The translations under genes and the position numbers were made by a program. Below, in pieces: positions 53,587-64,000 of a DNA stretch of 64,000 bases. Under the pieces are notes generated by a model that worked only from the letters and a program-made list of their open reading frames with translations, made no database searches and was not told where the DNA came from. How positions within the stretch are numbered: position 1 is the stretch's first letter; each line of letters starts with the position of its first letter. Location of the stretch: assembly GCF_000247815.1 (NCBI RefSeq), contig NC_021681.1:19154495-19218494 (forward strand), read 5' to 3'. The DNA comes from Ficedula albicollis (Eukaryota > Chordata > Aves > Passeriformes > Muscicapidae).

Positions 53587-53892
53587 AGAATCACAGACCA
53601 TAGGACACGCTGAGTTGGAAGGGACCCACAAAGAGTCCAACTCCTGGTCCTGCACAGGACACCCCAAGAACCTCACCACATTTCTGAGAGCCTTGTTCTA
53701 CACTCCTTGAACCCTCTCAGGCTTGGGGCTGTGAACACTTCCCTGGGGATTCTGTTCCAGTGCCCAACCACTCTCTAGGTGGAGAACATACTAAGAACCT
53801 CTTCCAAATGTCCAACCCAAGCCTCCCCTGGCTCAGCTCCATGCCATTTCCTCAAGTTCTATCACCAGTCACCAGAGAGAAGAGATCGGTAC
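53587..53892 (-). mobile_element. CR1 LINE 3' part, segment 1 (interrupted by an LTR)
   Basis: The plus strand reads as the reverse complement of the 3' end of a CR1 non-LTR retrotransposon. It starts with a degenerate form of the terminal ATTCTATG-type repeat (gaatcacagaccatag), then the diagnostic gagttggaagggacccaca string at about 53612, then a long recognisable CR1 3' block ending in caccagagagaagagatc. The element therefore lies on the minus strand with its 3' end near 53587. It is 5'-truncated, as most avian CR1 copies are. The run breaks at 53892 where a solo LTR has inserted and resumes at 54333. No reverse-transcriptase frame remains. The family call rests on recognition of the avian CR1 3' consensus; the subfamily was not determined. 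Confidence 0.92.
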
Positions 53893-54332
53893 TGATGCCT
53901 TGGGAGAAATGATAGTTTTAGCTTTTGTATCTTTCAGATTCTCTGCTGATTAGTGTGTAACTCTGAAACTTGGTCTGTAACTCTGAAGCTAGGTGTTAGT
54001 AAGTTCACAGGGTAGTTAGACAAAACAATTCCTTCCTAGCTAGAGAATCAAGGATAATTGGTACCCAAAAAGCAAAAACAACAGTGAGGGAAAGGGGACA
54101 AGCCAGGGGACTGAGATGTCATGGCCTGGGGCTGTGGTTGGATAATTGACCCCAATATGTAGATGAACCAAAAGTTATAAACGCGTAAAGACTCGTGACC
54201 GGGATCCATCTTGGATTTGATTTGGGCGTAGCCCCAGCCAGGCTCTTGCACTGCCCAAGGTGCATCCTTTCAATAAATACCTGTTTTATTCCTTTTGCTC
54301 TGTCCAGTCTCTGTTCCAGGTCAGCCTTTCCA
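53893..54332 (+). mobile_element. Solo LTR of an endogenous retrovirus, inserted in CR1
   Basis: A 440-bp block interrupts the CR1 copy exactly where its sequence would otherwise be continuous. It begins TGATGCC and ends TTTCCA, giving the TG...CA ends expected of an LTR. It is flanked by GGTAC (53888-53892) and GGTAT (54333-54337), a 5-bp target-site duplication with one mismatch. Inside are a TATAAA at 54176-54181 and an AATAAA polyadenylation signal at 54272-54277, followed by a T/GT-rich stretch. That order (TATA, poly(A) signal, short U5) puts the LTR on the plus strand. There is no internal gag, pol or env sequence, so this is a solo LTR left by recombination between two LTRs. A 5-bp duplication fits the ERVL-like class better than classes with 4- or 6-bp duplications, but the family is not established here. 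Confidence 0.85.
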
Positions 54333-54452
54333 GGTATCAGCTCCTGCCCCTCCTCTTCCCCTCATGAGGAAGCTGCAGAGCCCGATGAGGTCTGAGCTCA
54401 GCCTCTTCTCCAGGCCGAACACACCAACTGGCCTCAGCCACTCCTCAGAGTT
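54333..54452 (-). mobile_element. CR1 LINE, segment 2 (continuation beyond the LTR)
   Basis: This picks up the CR1 sequence where segment 1 stops: cagctcctgcccctcctctt, then a block with the CR1 landmarks cagcctcttctccaggc and ctcagccactcctcag. Similarity fades just after 54450. Joined with 53587-53892 it makes one CR1 copy of about 425 bp in minus orientation, split by the 440-bp LTR. The CR1 insertion is therefore older than the LTR insertion. Confidence 0.88.
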
Positions 54453-55460
54453 TCAGATTTTTCAAAGACATCAGGAATTATTTTTTTTTTCCTGGAGTCC
54501 TTTCAATACCACTGTGGCGTTACGTCCTGTCATCGTCAAGGCCACCCTCCTTCCTCTGCATCCCAGCTTTCAAAATAAGCATGAGATGAGAAAAACACTT
54601 CCTTTTCACCTTAGGGCAGGAGAGAGCAGCCCCGCAGCACCTGCACAGTTTGGGTGGTGAGGGCAGCGGGCCCTGCGCGGCCTCTGTGAGGGGAGCCTGG
54701 TTCCCGCCACCCACAACCAGTCCCAAAAACGCTCTGAAAAACAGGCAAAACACTGCCTGGCGAGCTTTTCCTCACAGAACTGAGGGGAAAAAGGTAGAGA
54801 AACAGCCCAGCCAGTGCACATGTCAGTGATAACTGAGGAGGAAGAGGTGCTTTGGGACTCCCCTGCCACCCCTGGGGACACAGGGTTGTCCCCTCGCACA
54901 CGGGATCAGACCCCACATGCACACTTGGTACCTAAACAGCATTCCCAGGCAGGGTCGGGCTGTACCTTTGGACAATTTTAATGGGATAATGAATTCAAAG
55001 GTTTTTGCCATTTTCTATGCAGTGACAAAATCACCAGATTGCTTGATGTCATAACAGATAATTTAGCCAGCTTCAGATCAATCATTTGTAAAAGTTTATA
55101 TTCACTGGGAATGATAATGTGCTTGTCAGAGACCTCTGGTAATTTCACTATGCTGTCAAAAAGGTGTCTTGGATGGGAAACTGCTCAGGTAAAATTGCAT
55201 TTGGCAAATGCATTAAATCAGTGTTGCCAAGAAAACTTGGCACCTTTGGATTCATAGTGGGAAGGGGGGCTGTGTCCCCTCCTGACAGCTCCACTCTGCT
55301 GCTCCTTCCCTCCCCACAGCTTTCCCCTGCCCCAGCCTGGGTCCTTCCCCAGACTGCAGCCCTCCAAGGACAGCTCCTCATGGGGGCTGCCGTTCTCCAG
55401 GATAAACTTGGTCCAGAACACACCCCCCATGGACCACACAGCTCACTCAGACAATACCAG
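54453..55460. other. Locally GC-rich non-coding segment
   Basis: C/G-rich DNA beginning where CR1 similarity ends, densest at 54600-54730 and 55255-55440 (for example cctccccacagctttcccct at 55309). Several overlapping open frames on both strands (up to 120 codons) reflect the composition, which lacks AT-rich stops. It could hold an undetected older repeat. No gene recognised. Confidence 0.55.
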
Positions 55461-57106
55461 ACTGCTGGATATTCCCTGAACGTACTTCACAAGCCTTCAA
55501 CAGAAAAATTTAAAATGCATCTTTAGCTGCTGCTGAAAAGCAAAGTCCTTTATTTTCCGCTATCCTTCTCCAGTATTCTGAGACATGATTTTACAACACA
55601 GAGTGCTAGTAGATTATAGTCTGAAATAAATCCCACAAAAGAACAGTGTGGAAGAGTACAGAGACAGCTTGCCAGGGCATTTATCTCTTCTACTTAAGCT
55701 TAGAAACATAGAATAAGTATATATATATATAGCCTCCCAAAAGGCTGAAAATAGTAATAGGCATTCCCGGTGGCTTGAGATGCTGCCTAAAGAGATGTGC
55801 TCCTGTTCTGAAATCACGGAGGGAAGGGAAAGGTCTTTTTGCTCCCTGTGTCTGGATTCTTTATAAAGGAACACTGCAACAGAACCTGGCAGTCTCATGT
55901 GCAGGAATTGATGGACGAAGCCACAGTACATAGCACTGCCTTAAAAACCCAGATCTCCGAACGGTTCAACACAGCAAGTGAGGACAGGTCTGCAAAAATA
56001 ACAGGACCATTTCTGACAAATAGGAAGAATCAGAAAAATGTATGTCCCCACATGACTCCCTTTAACGTGTAGACATAGTTGGGGCAATTAGTATTTTAAC
56101 AAAAATACATTATAAACAGGATTACATACCTTGCATAGTAAATTATCTCGGCAAATACTTTTTTTTATCTATGCAAAAACATAACCTAAATAACCTTTAC
56201 TTACAGACTTTGGAAGTGACATTTTTAATACAGATGGGCATGGACAAAACAGAAGTAAAGGTTTTCTGGGTGTCATTTCTTAACTGTAGATGAAATTCAC
56301 ACTCTGACTGTAAAACAAAGAGTAGGCAAAGCTTGTTATAAAAAATCTCAATGGGAATTTCAGTCAGTCCTGTTGTGGAAAATATACTGAATAATGATAC
56401 TTGATATTCAGTGTCTCCTGCAAACTGACAGTATTGGAATTTCCCTTCCTTAAAGCATGAATTTGATATCTGGCCTTCTTTTTGTCCCCCTGCTCATTTA
56501 TATGTGTGTGGTTTTCCTTTTAACCCCCCACCCTTTTTTAATTTAAATAAAACTCTGGGGGAAAAAAAAATGCAACAGAAGATCACAGGATGTGAAGATG
56601 CCATTCTGGGAACTAGCAAGCAGTCTCAACAGTGAAAGAAGCCAAGTGATCTTTCAAGTGGGCTATTACTGTAGTTGTGGAAGCAGAATAATGAAACTGA
56701 ACAGAATAATTGGCCTAAATATCTGGTTAGAGGGCTGGTACAGAGAAAAGAGCATGAAAGGCTCTACTAAAACCACAGAAAGGTGGGTGTTCCTGCAATC
56801 AGCACAGAAAAAAAAGCACTGAAGAAGTCTGTAAACTAAAGAAGAGGGGGAGGGGAACCACTGGAAAGAAATCCAAGCAGAGGAGGGGGAAGGGGGGAAA
56901 AATGCCCACTAAATCTGAAAGTCTAGAGAAAAAGAAAGCAGCTGATTGTATTTGCTGACATTCCAAGGATGGCAGTTGGGAAACAGCAATCAGAGCAGCA
57001 GTATCAGGAGGTAGACACTGTAAGAGCAATATGGGTGGCTCCTGAGATATATATGGAAACACTTTTATGTATTTTTTAAACAAAGATATATATAAAAATG
57101 TGTGTA

Positions 57107-57131
57107 CATATATATATATACATATATATAA
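57107..57131. repeat. TA/CATA microsatellite
   Basis: catatatatatatacatata tract. A second short (TA)n run lies at 55719-55731. Confidence 0.85.
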
Positions 57132-57712
57132 AAGAACTTCTACTATCACTTAAAAAAGAAAAGATACAACCATCCTCTCTTCACTGGTCATTTCCATCAT
57201 TTCCATCAGCTGAAGACTTATCATACGACTACTGAATAGAAAAGCAGTGAGCTCAGTAAACTCAGATGTTATGATCATCCACATCAACACTTACATCAGA
57301 AAACATCTGACAATGTAAGATCCAGTTTAACCATGCTCTGTATCTGTGTATCAGATTCTTGCAGCAACTGAGGTGAAAGATTAGGGTACCAGCATTTTCC
57401 ACACTCTTCCTTTGAGTTTCTGACAGTCACTCTGTAAGCGACCATTAACAGTCCAACACCAAATGTATCCTATTTTCAGTTCTGATTACAGAAACACAAA
57501 AAGTAGCTGATATTCCTGTTAATGAATGATTATTAAAATGACAGCATCAATAGAGAAGAATTAGAATTGCATCACATTTTCAAAAAACTATAGCAAGTTA
57601 TATTCTGTATAAATAGAATTCCCAATTTTAAGAGACAAAGCAGAAAATAAGTAGCTTTACCATACAATCTGCAGAATTTGCAGTAAGTTCTAAAGATAAA
57701 GTGTATTATGTG

Positions 57713-57750
57713 TTAAAGGTCTTTTCCAACCTAAATGATTCTATGATACA
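57713..57750 (+). mobile_element. CR1 LINE 3' terminus, very short
   Basis: ttaaaggtcttttccaacct followed by aaatgattctatgat is the extreme 3' end of a CR1 element in sense orientation, including one unit of the terminal ATTCTATG repeat. Fewer than 40 bp remain, so this is either a heavily 5'-truncated insertion or a decayed older one. Confidence 0.7.
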
Positions 57751-60392
57751 TTAAAAAGAAATTACGGATAGTTACGTAATTGTTGTCCAGTATCTCTTGT
57801 AAAAGGACAGATCACTACAGTATTTCAAACCCAGCAGTTTTCAGTCTTTGCTTCAGAGAATTGCTTATATGTATCTGTGCCTCAAAATGAATTTTTCAAT
57901 AAATGATCACTTCTTCTCTTCGATTAGAAGCAAAATTTTATTAAAGTTCAGTTCAAACCCAAGAACATTCTAATAACTTACTGCAACAAAATAAGCTGGA
58001 ACATAAAGGAGATGCTGAAATACTTTATAAAAATTAATAAGGTTCTACCTGGCTAAATCAAGTTATTGCATAAATCATTGCTTTGCATTAATCAGAAGTC
58101 AGTTGTCATCCACCATCACAAAACAGTTTTGTCTTCCTGAGCCTCCAGAAACTGCTAAAAGCGAAAATAATTCTCAAAAACAAAAAATGTGAGAACGTCC
58201 TCGGGGGACTTTTTTCACAGTTCATTTAGTTTTGAATCCTTTATGATATAACTCCTGTAAAACTTTTACTGGCTAAACAAATCATGTAGAAAGTTGTTTT
58301 GAAGAGCCATACACCAGACTTGTCTCTGGTCAAAGCTATCAGTTACTATCAGCTTGTTACCTCAGCAGGGAATGTGGGCCACATTCCTGCTTCTCTTAAA
58401 ATCCAATTTCCCAATTCAGCAGCTCCAGCAGCAGCAGAACACCAGCAGAGCTGTTCCCATAGAGCATGGTCACTGTGGCAGTGATGGTCCCACCTCACAT
58501 CCAGACCCACTGCAGCAGCGTTTCTGCTTTTTCAGGGGTGGGAGAGGGGAAGATCAGCACTTCAGCTGCAGACCCATGTAGGTTACATTTGCTTTTTATT
58601 TTCTCAGGCCATAATATAAATAGCATAGGCAAAATGTTCCCTGGCTGTGAAGTTATTGAAGCTTTAGAGCAGAAGTGTTTAAATGTGTCCAAGGAACATC
58701 AATGATCTATCCCCACCACAATTAAAATCTTGACATCTGCATTATTGCAAACATTCAGCAGTCAAAATATACAACAGGAAGTGAGTAGAGGTTTTGGATG
58801 TTTTAACCTGCTGCACTCTCACTGCAGGGAACTATTCCTGTTTCAGGGCAGGAGGGGAAAATAATTATATACTAAAAGTCTTGATTAAATATTTATTTTT
58901 AATAAGATAAAGATGGGTTTCCTGAGAAAAACATGAGCTTTTCTGTTTAATTTGAACATCTGTTAAAAGTTGTCTCTCATTTTCAAAGCTCTTCATTTAC
59001 CTTTCTCCACTCACATAATCAGTTGATCCCAAATTATCCCTCCCACTTTTACAGAATCTTTAAGATGTCTTCTATGACTCAGATGCCTTCTTTGCACCTT
59101 ATTCCTTTTCAAGCTACTTGCTTGTACCTCTGCTTTGCTGGCTCCGTAATTACAAACCTGATCTGAAAATCTTTCTTCTCCCTTCTAATATTTTTCTTAG
59201 CTTTTTTAGTGAAAAGATTATTTTGCTGACCATTATGCCCAACTCTCTTTCCTGTCGTAGTTAAACTCACTATGTTTGGAAAACCAGTATGTTTGAAAAA
59301 GCTACAAAGAGCAGTGTATACTGTGTACGCACAAGTGGGATGTGCAAATTATGGGGATTGCTAACAAAAGAGGGAGATTGCAGGGGAATCACTGAGAGTT
59401 ATAGGGAAGCACTAAGGTACTTAAGACCACAAGTCTCCACTAGACCTCAACAGGGTTTGTATTCCAAAAACTCTTTGGTGGGATTTTGTTCTGTTTTAAA
59501 CACTACAGCTGGTAATAAACAAACAAAGTGCTTCGTTATGGTAAGTAACTATAGTCTTACTCAAAATTCATCGTTAAGGTTCAATACTTGAAGTAAAACA
59601 GGGTTACAAGAAAACATTCATCATAGAAATGTAATTTTCACTAAAAAACAAACAGAACTAAAACTTCTGAATATAGTGATGTTCATAATTAAAGACAAAA
59701 CCAAATGATTCTCTCTGATCATGTCGTAATACCATTTTCCTGTTTTCCCTTTTATCTACCTTTCATAACATAGTTGTGGTGTTGCTTTTACATAAAGACA
59801 ATTCTGGTTTGTAACTTTGTTTTGTTTTGCTTTTAACAGTGCTCTAAACAGTTTGAAGACTTGAAATAACCATGAGTTGCACTTTATATATAAAAAGAAA
59901 TCATAAAGCAGAATTTCATAACTTTCTATAAACACAGCGAACACTCTTAGACATTAACTACAAGGATATATACAATAATATATTCAATAACATTATCTCT
60001 TCCTATTATACAAACTTCAAGAAATCTGCAGGAGTTTTCTAGTTAATAATTTAGATATATTTTACTGTATTTTTCTCTACCTCTGTTCATGTTACTCTAA
60101 AAAAATTTCAGTAACTTCTATTCACTTTCAGCTAAAACTCCAGTGCAATGCTTTCACATAACACAAATTTTTTCTTTTCAAAGCCTCTATGGGAAACCTT
60201 AACCCCGACTGCACCTATGTTTCCATCTGGAGTGTGCCAAGTTTCAGGCATTTGGCAGACTAGCATACACAAGAGTTTATTAGCTCTGGAATTAATTTTA
60301 TGTGCCTGAAAGCATAAATGTGTATTGGGTACATATTTTATCATCTGCTTCTTTCCTTTAATGAAGACGGTGATTCCATAAAATGAAGGAAG

Positions 60393-60434
60393 AAAAGGAA
60401 GGAAAGGAAGGAAAGGAAGGAAAGGAAGGAAGAG
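60393..60434. repeat. Purine microsatellite, 9-bp unit GGAAAGGAA
   Basis: Four copies of a GGAAAGGAA unit in a pure A/G strand. A polymorphic marker candidate. Confidence 0.9.
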
Positions 60435-62739
60435 AATTCTCTTTTCTGCTGACTCCCTGTAATGGTAGTAGGAACTCAGACCAGTGGCTGAAGAGGTGCT
60501 GATGAAAAATTAGCTGCTTGTCTCTGTTTTACACAGTACTAAATATTGCACCAACATGCACCATTTAAAATACTCAAAATACTCAAAATTTCATCTCTGA
60601 AATAAAGAAGTACAAATGCTTACAGCCTCTGTTGCTTCTGATGCTTTCCCACTATAAGACTGATAGTGAGGCTATCTGGGGTTTTAAACTCATTAAAGTT
60701 TAGTAAAGTGCATAAGCACCAGCATCTCATACCATGAAGCATCTCATGGGGAAGGGGGTAACTGGCAGTATTCTAGAGGAAAATCATCATCACCATCATC
60801 ACAGTTCCTGATTACAGATGAGTAACCAAGGGGGCAAACATACAGCATTTCTCAAGTTTTGGAAGTATTCTACTTTCACTGGTCAGGTTTTTGATTCCAC
60901 TTGCCAAATATTGCTTGATTACGGGCTGAGGTTTTTTTGATAGTCTCTTTCATTCTCCTTCTCAGAATTACAGGGGTTTATTCAATCAAAATTGTTTTGC
61001 ATTTCCAGCACAGCTAGAGCCATGCAAATAATAGTGTGAGTTTTGACTTCACCTTGTAAAAAATGCATCCAGCAACAAAATGAGATGCTAAACTGGAGAC
61101 TGAAAAATTCCACTATTTTTTCCGGTTCCAAATCATGTTCCAAAGCAGATGGGAGCTGCTGCAGACTTGCTTCTTTTATCTCAAGATCTTTCTTAAAGTG
61201 TTTTTTTAATTTGTCAATGCCAGGCATTATTGCCATGTACTAATTTTTCGTCTCCATGCTTAAAATTGTCATATTCCTATGAGTTCATTCCAAGCACATG
61301 CATCTTATTTTATATCACATCCAGTTATATCTCTACAAGGTTTTTTAGTCTATGGCAGCTAATGATGTTGCCTCTTCTCTGAGCTCCAAATATACTGGGG
61401 AGTTGCATTCTAAGTCATTACAATATTAACAAACATACAAAAGAAAAAAACACATTTATATTTCCCAATCAATTGTATCTGAAAATAATAAGAATTTGGC
61501 AATGAATACAATTTTTTTGGTAATCTAATCTAGGAATTTCAACACCTAATAGTCCTTAACAAAATTTTGCAAAGCACCTTTTGTTCATTTGCCCATCCCC
61601 CATTATGTACTCTGGTATTCAGTCAGATTGATGTGAGACATCTGTAAAAATTATCTGCAGTGCCTCTATTGCCATAATGCAGACAATCCAGCAGGTCTCT
61701 TCATGAACTGCAGAAGCAAAAGCAAGCACCTTTCCATGCTGCACCAGTGTGCATTTCTGCATGTTTGATAAGGCTTCCAGTTGAGCTGCAGTGAGAGGTA
61801 TTTCTAGCTGCCATTTGATGGACAGTCTGATCCTGGTTGGTTGCTGTAAAACATAATCTGAAATAGAGGCTTAGAACCATGGCGTATTTTTAACTTCCTG
61901 GCACACACAAACAGTCTGCTGTTGAGGAATTTTCCTCTCACCAGAGTGATGAGCAGAGAGGGCACCACTGATGCTACTCACACTTTGCTCAGCGGGAGGT
62001 AATGCTCAGCAGCACAGCAAAAAATATTATATTAAGAGTGTGCTGCTCCTTCTCCTCTCCCTCTCCCATCTCAGTTTCAGAGTTGGAAAGTGATAACAGG
62101 ACAGACTGCAATCTTCTTCAAGCAAAAGGAGTGAAAAAAAAATCATTTGGTAAGTGATTGCTAGGAGAACAGAATTTACTGAAAATGCACTGGGCTGAAG
62201 GTAAATAAATATCTGATCTCTGTATTCAGTGTGGTCCTGAGCAGATACAGCCAGGGATAGAATGTGTCAGAGCAACAAATTTCTCTCTCAGTTGTACTGA
62301 TGTCACTGAGGGTCCTCTAAATTTATAGCTGGTGTTTCTGTAGCTCTCTAGTGATGATATCAACCTGTCGGTTTGTTGATGCTGCGCTTACTATATGCAC
62401 TTATTAAGTGTGGGTATATTTAGCATCAAATACTGACAACAAAACATATTCTAAACTTACTGACACATGAAACACAGTAAATTGTTTCCCCAAATACAAC
62501 AGCTAAAAGTTTAAAGCAGCTGTTTCTTTGAATACACTTGATAAAACCATGTTACAAAGGACGCACACATTTTAATTCCTCAAAAACATATAAATGAAGT
62601 GTTACAGAGATAGATTATGTAGGGATGAGAATTTAATTACTTAAGATAGCTACAGAATCTTTCATTTGTGATATTTCTTCATTTTCAAACAAAAAAAATT
62701 CCCACCACATTACCTCTGTGTCTGTATCTAACATAGACT

Positions 62740-63020
62740 GGTTTGGGCTCTAAAGATGGTATTGATGACCCAGCATAGATTAAAAGCCAATATTGTGAAG
62801 CGTACAAAGCTTCAGAGCTCCCAGCCAAACACTCTTATTTTTAGAAATGTTATTTTTGGACTGCAATCCATTAACAGACCAGTCCAAACTGCAGCACATC
62901 ATTAGTAGGCTATTAGAGTTCACACAGAATTATCTGTCTGACAAACAATCCCTTTATCATGTTATGAACTGACTCCTCTACTGAACAAGAGTGTTGGCGT
63001 GATGCACATAATGCATGTGC
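62740..63020. promoter_or_regulatory. Candidate conserved regulatory block
   Basis: Unique DNA with ttgatgacccagcatag (62763), ggactgcaatccattaacag (62858), cattagtaggctattagag (62901) and a palindrome-like cataatgcatgtgc (63006). No repeats or coding structure. Inferred from texture only. Confidence 0.25.
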
Positions 63021-63385
63021 TTCTGAAAATGCAGAACCAGAAAGTTTGAATCCAAAAATATACAACATTAATTTTCTGGGTATATGATTTATAGAAATGA
63101 ATATGTAGGAGAGGGGTTACTCGTTCCCGAGAAAGCAACATGCAATCAGTTTATGTCCAGTTCTGGAAAGGACAATGGGAAATACAGACCTGGAGATCAC
63201 ATTCCCTAAACTAAACTCACTCAGCACATTTCATGTTTTCTATCTCATGTTGTTTGGATGCACTTTCTTTCACTAACTTCTATTAAAATGCTTGCCCAGT
63301 TAGCCTACCTGTAGCTGAATTAGCTCTTATTTCCTTGGATTTTTCACTTTAAATGAAGAAAATTTTCACTTGCACAACAATTTAA

Positions 63386-63428
63386 AAGAAAAAAAAAAAA
63401 AGAAGAAAAAAGAGAAAAAATAAAAAAG
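63386..63428. repeat. A-rich low-complexity tract
   Basis: Long A runs broken by single G or T bases. Confidence 0.85.
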
Positions 63429-64000
63429 CCATCGCACACCTGCATATCCCCATCATGTTTATAACAAACACGAACAAAAGAAATGCAGGAAGCAACACAG
63501 TATCAGAATGTAATTCTAGTCAGAAGAAAAAATAGGTCATTCCTATTGTTTAACCTAATAATGAGTGTACTTCAGCCCTCCTCAATCATTAAATAAAACA
63601 AATAAAATTATCCTAAAGTTACTCTAGCTTTAGGTGCAATTGCAAAAATATTTGTGGCCCCCAAATATGCCTACGTGTGTGTACTCCTGCGTGCACTGAC
63701 ACAAAATTATTTTATCACCTCTAAGCCTGAGAGATTTACAGCAATGTTGGAGGAGTAAATGGAATAAATTGTGATATGCCAAGGGGTAGTGCATTTAAAA
63801 TAATATCATTTCAATATCCTCCAAAACTAATGCCCCGTTTTAATGTCAGTAATTCAAATAAAAAAGAAAAAGTTACAGTTTTATCAGTCTAAAGAACTTC
63901 AATGTGCATTTTTCCCTTGTGAGGAAATAGAGCAATTAAAATACAATGGTGACTCAGTGACATGTCATCTACGGATGCACACGTCTGTTAATGTTAGGCT

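Larger units (their letters stand above)
55461..64000. other. Non-coding AT-rich stretch to window end
   Basis: Unique DNA with TA and GGAAA microsatellites, a CR1 terminus at 57.7 kb, an A/G-rich tract at 56.84-56.91 kb and the candidate block at 62.74-63.02 kb. No coding or RNA gene seen. Confidence 0.7.

Noticed and set aside
54295..54660. 121-codon plus-strand open frame
   Set aside because: It starts inside the solo LTR and runs through CR1 sequence, so it is a frame across mobile-element remnants.
55164..55526. 120-codon plus-strand frame
   Set aside because: Lies in the GC-rich patch where stops are scarce; several overlapping frames on both strands are equally open.
56840..56905. 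G-quadruplex in the purine tract
   Set aside because: The G runs are split into two pairs about 30 bp apart, so four runs with short loops are not present.

Overview
This window looks like a gene-free stretch of a vertebrate nuclear genome, most probably a bird and plausibly a passerine. It is AT-rich and CpG-poor, with none of the compact coding organisation of a prokaryote. The dispersed elements I can recognise are CR1 LINE pieces (about 49.4 kb, 53.6-54.45 kb, 57.7 kb, and a doubtful one at 2.76 kb) and one solo endogenous-retrovirus LTR nested in a CR1 copy. Low repeat density with CR1 as the LINE family is typical of birds. The species assignment is inference from repeat type alone.

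No protein-coding gene can be supported. The longest open frames are 178 and 173 codons, lie opposite each other at 5.6-6.3 kb, and have no recognisable domain. The other open frames are shorter chance frames, several inside duplicated or mobile DNA. I see no tRNA, rRNA, snRNA or CRISPR array. The window is best read as intergenic or a very long intron.

Layout: 0-27 kb is mostly unique AT-rich DNA with five short tandem duplications and several blocks that read like candidate conserved regulatory DNA (about 0.1, 7.5, 11, 18.7 and 23.3-23.8 kb). 27.4-34.0 kb holds the largest tandem duplications (326, 433, 260 and 131 bp units), including a C29/T22 homopolymer junction at 33.57-33.62 kb. Between them, at 32.0-32.4 kb, is a compact CpG-rich island with two good splice-donor strings, the best candidate for an unannotated promoter or non-coding RNA start. 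34-49 kb is unique sequence with four more short tandem duplications and a candidate regulatory block at 46.1-46.6 kb. 49-58 kb holds the CR1 pieces, the LTR and a locally GC-rich segment (54.45-55.46 kb). 58-64 kb is unique, with a GGAAA-type microsatellite at 60.4 kb and a further candidate regulatory block at 62.7-63.0 kb.

The most striking structural theme is about fourteen short tandem duplications (23-433 bp units, mostly near-identical copies) in 64 kb. Either the locus has undergone repeated recent local duplication or some copies are assembly artefacts.
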